Source: an uncultured Bacilli bacterium (GTDB lineage: Bacteria; Bacillota_I; Bacilli_A; RF39; UBA660). Taken from it: 9,154 bases of DNA. Shown one piece after another: positions 4,713-9,154 of this stretch. Every line of letters begins with the position of its first letter. Position 1 is the stretch's first letter. The translations under genes and the position numbers were made by a program. The notes under the pieces are model-generated. The model saw nothing but the letters and a program-made list of their open reading frames with translations. It had not been told where the DNA came from and made no database searches. Where the stretch lies: NCBI GenBank assembly GCA_944358225.1, contig CALVQP010000046.1, forward strand, positions 1-9,154, read 5' to 3'.

Positions 4713-5981
4713 ATGAAAGACAAAATATCTAAATTAACCACAGTTTATAAAAAATATGGCTTTGTAGGTTTTTGTAAAAAGCTTAGAGCTTATGTAATTG
4801 CTAATTACTTAGATAAAGTAAGTTTTAAGGTAATGTTTAATAAAAATAAATATAGAATGCAAATACAGGAGATTCTTAAGAATAATAAGTACGATAGAGT
4901 AATATTATGGAGAAGTAGCTTTGGATATAATGTTCCTTTATTTCAAAGACCTCAACATATTGCTAATAATTTAGCTAAAAAAAATTGTTTGGTTTTTTAT
5001 GAAGTAACCACTATGAGCGATAGTATAAAAACTATAAAAAAACATACAGACAATATTTATTTATTTAATTTTAATAATATTGCTTTAAATAAGATTTTGC
5101 TAGAAGAGTTAGATAATATTTCTAAACCAAAATATATTCAACTTTATTCGACAGATTGGAAATTATCTGTTGATAATATAAAAAGTTTTTTAAATAATGG
5201 TTATAAAATGATTTATGAATATGTAGATCATTTATCTGCAGATTTGGCAGGAACTAAAACTATTCCACAAAATATAGTTGATAAATATAATTACGTAATG
5301 AGTAATAAATATATATATGTGGCAGTAACCGCTGATACATTAAAAGAAGATGTTATAAAACACCGCGGACAAAAAAATATGGTTTTTTCTTCTAATGGTG
5401 TGGATTATAATTTTTTTAAGACTTATGATTCAGTAGATGAAAGTGATGAAACTTTTCAAAAACTTTTGAAAAGCAAAAAACCATTAATTATGTATTACGG
5501 GGCACTAGCTAAATGGTTTGATTATGATCTAATTAAAAAAATAGCTAAAACTAATTTATATAATATTGTTTTATTTGGAATTAAATATGATGATTCTTAT
5601 GATTTGGAAATTACTGATGAAAAAAATATTTACTTTTTAGGTCCGCGCGATTATAAAATTCTAAAAAATTATGCTAAATATGCTGATGTACTTACAATAC
5701 CTTTTAAGATAGAGGATATAACAAAATCTACCAGTCCTGTAAAAATATTTGAATACATGGCTTTACATAAACCTATCGTCACTACTGATTTAAATGAATG
5801 CAGAAAATATCAAAGTGTATTAATAGGCAGAAACCATCAAGAATTTTTAGATCAAATTGAAAAGGCTTTAACTTTAAGAAATGATAAAAAATATATAGAA
5901 TTACTAGATAAAGAGGCTAGAGAAAATGATTGGTCGCAAAAAGCTCAGGCTATAATAGATTTAATTAGTAAAGATGAGTAA
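4713..5981 (+). CDS. GT-B glycosyltransferase (GT4/TuaH-like)
   Basis: Starting at ATG 4713, the protein has 422 residues. The upstream ATG 4701 is rejected because GAGGTG at 4703-4708 is then the ribosome binding site. The family signature FQRPQH is at 77-82, as in TuaH-type enzymes. It is followed by SSNGVDY at 226-232 at the domain border, MYYGALAKWFD at 260-270 opening the second Rossmann domain, and STSPVKIFEYMALHKPIVTT at 339-358, the donor sugar-nucleotide binding region. A basic N-terminal stretch without signal peptide (residues 1-50) suggests a cytoplasmic enzyme that may lie against the membrane. It probably adds a sugar to a lipid-linked or surface polysaccharide. Donor and acceptor cannot be told from the sequence. 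It stands alone on its strand rather than in a long polysaccharide operon, with a convergent methyltransferase next to it that may act on the same glycan. Confidence 0.85.
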   Translation: MKDKISKLTTVYKKYGFVGFCKKLRAYVIANYLDKVSFKVMFNKNKYRMQIQEILKNNKYDRVILWRSSFGYNVPLFQRPQHIANNLAKKNCLVFYEVTTMSDSIKTIKKHTDNIYLFNFNNIALNKILLEELDNISKPKYIQLYSTDWKLSVDNIKSFLNNGYKMIYEYVDHLSADLAGTKTIPQNIVDKYNYVMSNKYIYVAVTADTLKEDVIKHRGQKNMVFSSNGVDYNFFKTYDSVDESDETFQKLLKSKKPLIMYYGALAKWFDYDLIKKIAKTNLYNIVLFGIKYDDSYDLEITDEKNIYFLGPRDYKILKNYAKYADVLTIPFKIEDITKSTSPVKIFEYMALHKPIVTTDLNECRKYQSVLIGRNHQEFLDQIEKALTLRNDKKYIELLDKEARENDWSQKAQAIIDLISKDE

Positions 5982-5988
5982 AAAAATA

Positions 5989-6030
5989 GAACTTTTGAAA
6001 AGTTTTATTTTTTTACTTAAAGTTCTTTTT
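5989..6030. terminator. Bidirectional terminator between glycosyltransferase and FkbM genes
   Basis: GAACTTT at 5989-5995 can pair with AAAGTTC at 6019-6025, followed by T residues to 6030. A smaller inner hairpin, AACTTT at 5990-5995 with AAAGTT at 5999-6004, is followed by another T run. On the minus strand the same repeat ends in a long T run opposite 5981-5988. It can serve both converging genes. Confidence 0.68.
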
Positions 6031-6053
6031 ATTAATATGAGATATCTTTCACA

Positions 6054-6989
6054 TTAATTTTGCTCACAGGTAGCTATTAAAACTATTTCTGTAGGAAAAA
6101 CTTCGTTTCCGTAATAACGTAGATAAAATTTATAATTTGGCTCGAACTTCTTAATTAATTTAGGAATTCGATATAAATCTTCGTGATTGTGATATACAGA
6201 AATTAATAGTTTAGGTTTATCGTTTTGAATATGCTTTTTGCTTCCCAGAAGTGCTTGATATTCCGAACCTTCTATATCCATTTTTATCATTGTTATTTTT
6301 TCTTTTATATCAAGATCTAAGGAAGTAGCTTTAATTTTGTCTGTTCCTTTTAGATTGATTTGATTAGCAGAATTATCTATTTTACTTTTAAGAAAGTGCA
6401 ATTCTTTTTTACTATCAATTATAGCTTTGGAACTATATTTAATATTTTTTTCTTTGGCTAAATTTTTTTTCATGATATGTAAACTTTCTTTAGTAATTTC
6501 GTAAGCATATATTCTTTTATATTTATTATCAAAATAAGTAAGATATTCTTGTATTGTATCTCCTGTATATGCGCCTAGGTCTACAAATACTTCATCATCA
6601 TTAGCCGAAATTATATCCAAATCAAAATAGTGAGGATATGTTGTTTCAATGCTGTGTTTTAAAGTAAAGAAATCAAATTGATATAAATTATTTAATATGG
6701 CAAATAATGTTTTTTTAGATCTATAATCTTCTAGATTTTCGTATAACCAAATTAAATCATTTAAATGTTCTTTTAACATTTTTGCGCGATTGTATAATTC
6801 TTCGAAGTTATTATCGTCAATGTTTATTTCTCCCCAGTATGGAAAGTTATTTAAAAATTTAGAAATAGATTGTTGGGTATGTAATGGAAGATTTAAAAAT
6901 AACGAGCGTGTATTTTGGTAAATTTCTTGTAAACTTAAATTTTTGAGATGGTCCGTTAAGGCATAAAAATGCTTGTCAACTATGTTCAT
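6054..6989 (-). CDS. FkbM family SAM-dependent methyltransferase
   Basis: The 311-residue protein has an all-helical N-terminal part (about 1-130) that I cannot assign, then an FkbM methyltransferase domain. The SAM-binding motif FVDLGAYTGDT is at 135-145, the acidic residue at the end of strand 2 in YAYEITKESL at 161-170, and the FkbM signature IKMDIEGSEYQAL at 235-247. No signal peptide or membrane segment is seen, so it acts in the cytoplasm. Family members O-methylate sugars, polyketides or other small molecules. Beside a glycosyltransferase, methylation of a surface glycan sugar is the reasonable guess. The ATG at 6989 is preceded on the minus strand by AAGGTAGG, a slightly different ribosome binding site from the GGTG type of its neighbours. 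It diverges from the deacetylase across about 170 bp, and no clear minus-strand promoter stood out there. Confidence 0.88.
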   Translation of the reverse strand: MNIVDKHFYALTDHLKNLSLQEIYQNTRSLFLNLPLHTQQSISKFLNNFPYWGEINIDDNNFEELYNRAKMLKEHLNDLIWLYENLEDYRSKKTLFAILNNLYQFDFFTLKHSIETTYPHYFDLDIISANDDEVFVDLGAYTGDTIQEYLTYFDNKYKRIYAYEITKESLHIMKKNLAKEKNIKYSSKAIIDSKKELHFLKSKIDNSANQINLKGTDKIKATSLDLDIKEKITMIKMDIEGSEYQALLGSKKHIQNDKPKLLISVYHNHEDLYRIPKLIKKFEPNYKFYLRYYGNEVFPTEIVLIATCEQN

Positions 6990-7089
6990 TTTAACCTACC
7001 TTTCTCTTCATTTTATTAAACATTTGATAAGAATATTACGAAAAAGTTAGGTATATATTTTTTTAATGTTAGTAAATACTAAAATATAG

Positions 7090-7118
7090 TTGATATCTAA
7101 ATATTTATGCGATAAACT
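7090..7118 (+). promoter_or_regulatory. Weak candidate promoter of the deacetylase
   Basis: TTGATA at 7090-7095 is followed 17 bp later by TAAACT at 7113-7118, overlapping GATAAA. TATAGT at 7135-7140 is another -10 candidate without a matching -35. The whole divergent region 6990-7160 is AT-rich and shows no riboswitch-like structure. Confidence 0.3.
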
Positions 7119-7160
7119 TAGGGAAATAGTAGAGTATAGTTTTAGTAAGTGGTGATAGTT

Positions 7161-8576
7161 GTGAATGCTAAGAAAAAGCTAATTGTGTTAATTAGCATTA
7201 TTTTAAGTTTATTAATATTTATTTTTTTATTTTTCTTACTAAAATCTGATTTTAAGTTAACATTGAATGGGAAGAAAAATATGGTTATAAATATTAATAG
7301 TGTATATGAAGAGCCTAATGTTGATGCATGCTATGGAAATATTTTTAAATGTAAAAAAGTTGATGTTCGAATTAAAGGGGTTGTGAATACGAATAAAGAA
7401 GGAAATTATAAAATTGAGTATATAGCAACTTATAATAAAAAAAGCAAAAAAATTAGTAGAATGGTACAAGTAAGAGATATAGAAAAACCAAATTTGATTT
7501 TAGAACAAAATGAATTTAGTATTTGTTTAAATAATAAAGTAAAAAATTATAATGTGAAAGCTACAGATAATGTTGATGGAGATTTAACTTCTCAAATTAA
7601 AACAGAAGTAAAAAATGACAAATTGATTTTTAAAGTAAAAGACAGTGCTGGAAATGAACAAATAAAGAAAGTAGATTATAAAAAGGAAGACAAAGAACCA
7701 CCAATTATTACATTAAATGAAGGTTCTTTAGTATATGTTAAATTAAATGATAAATACGTAGATAAGGGGTTTACTACTGAAGATTTTTGTGATGGAGATC
7801 TTACCAGTCAAACCCAGGTTAGTGGGGAAGTAAATACGCAAAAAGAAGGAAAATATGAAATAAAATATCAAGTTAAGGATTCTAGTGGTAATGAAACTAA
7901 AGTAATTAAAAATGTTTTTGTATATGCTGATTTAATTACGGTTAATCCGCCAAACAAAACAATTTATTTAACTTTTGATGATGGTCCTGGGGAGTATACA
8001 GCAGAATTGTTAGATGTTTTAAAAAAATATAATGTGAAAGCTACTTTTTTTGTAACGAACCAATACCCTGCATATGAAAATATGATAACTAGAGCTTACA
8101 ACGAAGGTCATGCAATTGGTCTACATACTTATACGCATAATTATGCTTATATTTATTCTAGTGTAGAAAATTATTTGGCTGATTTAAATAATATAAGTCA
8201 AAAAGTAAAAAAATTAACTGGTGGATACGAATCAAAATTAGTAAGATTTCCTGGAGGCGGGTCTAATACGATAAGTAAGAAATACAAGATTGGTATTATG
8301 TCCGAATTGGCTCAAGAGTTAAAAATAAGAGGTTATAAGTATTTTGATTGGAACGTTTTAAGTGGCGATGCTGGGGAAACAAAAGATACGAATCAAATTA
8401 TTAATAATGTAACTTCTAGTTTGAAAAATAATTATAGTATAGTTTTACAACATGATGTTAAAAGTTATAGTGTCAAAGCTGTAGAAGAGATAATTAAATT
8501 TGGTAAAAATAATGGTTATAATTTCTTGCCTTTAGATTTAACTAGTCCAGATTATCATCATAGAATAAACAACTAA
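7161..8576 (+). CDS. Membrane-anchored polysaccharide (peptidoglycan) deacetylase, NodB domain
   Basis: Start GTG 7161 gives 471 residues and is preferred over the GTG codons at 7149 and 7152, which form the ribosome binding site AGTGGTG. A short basic end (NAKKK) and a hydrophobic helix at about 7-27 anchor the protein with the rest outside. Three Ig-like modules of the DUF5011 type follow at about 32-104, 108-175 and 179-255. The second and third carry DGDLTSQ, and both close with the KDS(A/S)GNE turn. The first has a Cys57/Cys64 pair that could form a disulfide. The NodB domain (about 265-465) has all catalytic motifs: TFDDGP 271-276 with the base Asp273 and metal ligand Asp274, HTYTH 322-326 with both metal-binding His, RFPGG 362-366, DWN 396-398 and LQHD 429-432 with His431. 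In PgdA-type enzymes this removes acetyl from N-acetylglucosamine of peptidoglycan and lowers lysozyme sensitivity. The substrate here is inferred. The stop overlaps that of the convergent gene by 4 bp. Confidence 0.9.
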   Translation: MNAKKKLIVLISIILSLLIFIFLFFLLKSDFKLTLNGKKNMVININSVYEEPNVDACYGNIFKCKKVDVRIKGVVNTNKEGNYKIEYIATYNKKSKKISRMVQVRDIEKPNLILEQNEFSICLNNKVKNYNVKATDNVDGDLTSQIKTEVKNDKLIFKVKDSAGNEQIKKVDYKKEDKEPPIITLNEGSLVYVKLNDKYVDKGFTTEDFCDGDLTSQTQVSGEVNTQKEGKYEIKYQVKDSSGNETKVIKNVFVYADLITVNPPNKTIYLTFDDGPGEYTAELLDVLKKYNVKATFFVTNQYPAYENMITRAYNEGHAIGLHTYTHNYAYIYSSVENYLADLNNISQKVKKLTGGYESKLVRFPGGGSNTISKKYKIGIMSELAQELKIRGYKYFDWNVLSGDAGETKDTNQIINNVTSSLKNNYSIVLQHDVKSYSVKAVEEIIKFGKNNGYNFLPLDLTSPDYHHRINN

Positions 8577-8887
8577 AAATTTTCATTGTCTTGGCTTTTT
8601 TTCAAAAAATCTTTTTTGGCTTTTTTAACAGTTTTAAGCCATGAAAATAAGTGTTCGACTAAAAAGTTATAACGAGTATTATTAACTAATTCGATACGAA
8701 GGACATTAAGGCCACCGATTGTTACTTTTTTGATATCTTTTAATAGTATTTCGTATAGTTTTTGTTCGGCATCAATCTCTAAATAAATTCTGATGTTGGT
8801 AAGAATTAGAGTGCCATTAATGACATCGTTATTTTCAAAACTACTAGCTTGTTCTGTTTTTATAATTGTTTCAACATTCTTATTCAT
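8573..8887 (-). CDS. Small GRAM/bacterial PH-like domain protein
   Basis: The 104-residue protein has no signal or membrane helix. The pattern GTLILTNIRIYLEID (25-39), then YEILLKDIKKV (45-55) and LRIELVNNTRYNFLV (63-77), is the strand order of GRAM and bacterial PH-like domains, where a 'g-L-LTn-Rl' strand precedes an 'i-L-dI--V' strand. The tail from about 85 (KTVKKAKKDFLKK) is strongly basic and could touch membrane lipid or nucleic acid. ATG 8887 is supported by GGGTGAG seven bases upstream on the minus strand. Such domains often mediate lipid or protein contacts, but the partner here is unknown. It ends tail to tail with the deacetylase, the two stops overlapping by 4 bp, so the messages must run into each other. 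Confidence 0.75.
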   Translation of the reverse strand: MNKNVETIIKTEQASSFENNDVINGTLILTNIRIYLEIDAEQKLYEILLKDIKKVTIGGLNVLRIELVNNTRYNFLVEHLFSWLKTVKKAKKDFLKKSQDNENF

Positions 8888-8909
8888 AATCTCACCCTTA
8901 TTATTAATA

Positions 8910-8939
8910 ATATTATTATAATATCATATTTTGTTTCAA
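8910..8939 (-). promoter_or_regulatory. Candidate promoter of the GRAM-like gene
   Basis: On the minus strand TTGAAA (8939-8934) is followed after 18 bp by TAATAT (8915-8910). A perfect TATAAT also lies at 8920-8915 but only 13 bp from the -35. The start would fall near 8903, about 16 nt before the ATG. Confidence 0.4.
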
Positions 8940-8962
8940 AGTGGTAGCACTGAAACTTTTTT
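8934..8962 (+). terminator. Possible plus-strand terminator beyond the GRAM-like gene
   Basis: TTTC at 8934-8937 and AGTG at 8940-8943 pair with CACT at 8948-8951 and GAAA at 8952-8955 around a GTAG loop, with an AA bulge. Six T residues follow at 8957-8962. The only plus-strand gene upstream is the deacetylase, so its transcript could run about 385 nt antisense through the GRAM-like gene to this point. Confidence 0.45.
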
Positions 8963-9154
8963 AATTGATAGTTAAAGAAAATACATAAATGCAGAAAAAG
9001 AGGGTATTTTATTTGAAGGTAAATCTGATTGTGTTACTTGTAAGAAATACTAATAAAGAATCTTTTAATATTTCACTAATGTTAAACATTAGTTAAAATG
9101 TATACGATTTATAATATTGATAACAAACAAAGATGAACTTTGTTTGTAGCAGTA
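8963..9154. other. Right-edge non-coding stretch with two inverted repeats
   Basis: No gene with a convincing start is seen here. ACTAATGT (9075-9082) and ACATTAGT (9086-9093) form a perfect eight-pair hairpin with loop TAA. ACAAACAAAG (9123-9132) and CTTTGTTTGT (9138-9147) form a perfect ten-pair hairpin with loop ATGAA. TATAAT at 9110-9115 would start a plus-strand transcript near 9122, placing the second hairpin at its extreme 5' end. Neither hairpin has a T run directly after it, so neither is a normal terminator. Confidence 0.45.

Noticed and set aside
7257..7469. Minus-strand 70-codon open frame
   Set aside because: It is entirely opposite the first Ig-like module of the deacetylase, with shadow-type composition and no start signal.
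7548..8044. Identical 17-nt stretch TATAATGTGAAAGCTAC at 7548-7564 and 8028-8044, both encoding YNVKAT
   Set aside because: The two copies lie in different domains, the flanks do not match, and the motif is natural in each, so shared codon preference explains it.
9013..9096. 27-residue frame from TTG 9013
   Set aside because: An AGAGGG lies at a possible distance, but the start is TTG, the peptide is nondescript and its 3' end is the inverted repeat at 9075-9093. Support is too thin for a gene call.
1..9154. Possible reassignment of TGA to Trp, since none of the nine visible genes ends in TGA
   Set aside because: All Trp codons in full-length frames are TGG, the tRNA-Trp anticodon is CCA, and the absence of TGA stops among nine AT-rich genes is not surprising.

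Overview
The window is very AT-rich and reads as a low-GC Gram-positive bacterium, most likely a gut Bacilli-type lineage close to the Mollicutes that still has a cell wall. The evidence is a LysM amidase, a CwlJ-like hydrolase, a peptidoglycan deacetylase and GGTG-type ribosome binding sites. Tryptophan is read from TGG in all the genes, so the standard bacterial code fits. The lineage is an inference, not something the sequence proves.

Left part (1-2644): the right end of what looks like a small integrated element sits inside a cell-wall amidase gene. From the left edge come the C-terminus of a large serine recombinase, then a DUF262 (GmrS/ParB-like fold) gene with its own strong promoter. 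The DUF262 stop codon lies directly against a sharp junction near 1521-1534. From there the second half of an Amidase_3 domain followed by five LysM repeats runs on to a terminator at 2621-2644. The first half of the amidase is missing and should lie beyond the other end of the element, outside the window.

Middle (2645-4599): a convergent CwlJ-like germination hydrolase (minus strand) ends in a hairpin nearly identical to the amidase terminator. A tRNA-Trp(CCA) with its own promoter and terminator follows. Next is about 530 bp of decayed or non-coding DNA, then a compact class III Fic AMP-transferase whose C-terminal self-inhibitory motif is altered and cut short.

Right part (4600-9154): cell-envelope genes. 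These are a GT-B glycosyltransferase (plus), a convergent FkbM-family methyltransferase (minus) sharing a bidirectional terminator, a divergent membrane-anchored polysaccharide deacetylase (plus), and a small GRAM/PH-like protein (minus) whose stop codon overlaps that of the deacetylase by 4 bp. The last 190 bp contain two clean inverted repeats but no convincing gene.

The most interesting idea is that the recombinase element is a reversible gene interruption. Precise excision would rebuild a LysM amidase next to a CwlJ-like gene, comparable to the SPbeta/spsM arrangement in sporulating Bacillus. This is inference and needs the left junction to test.
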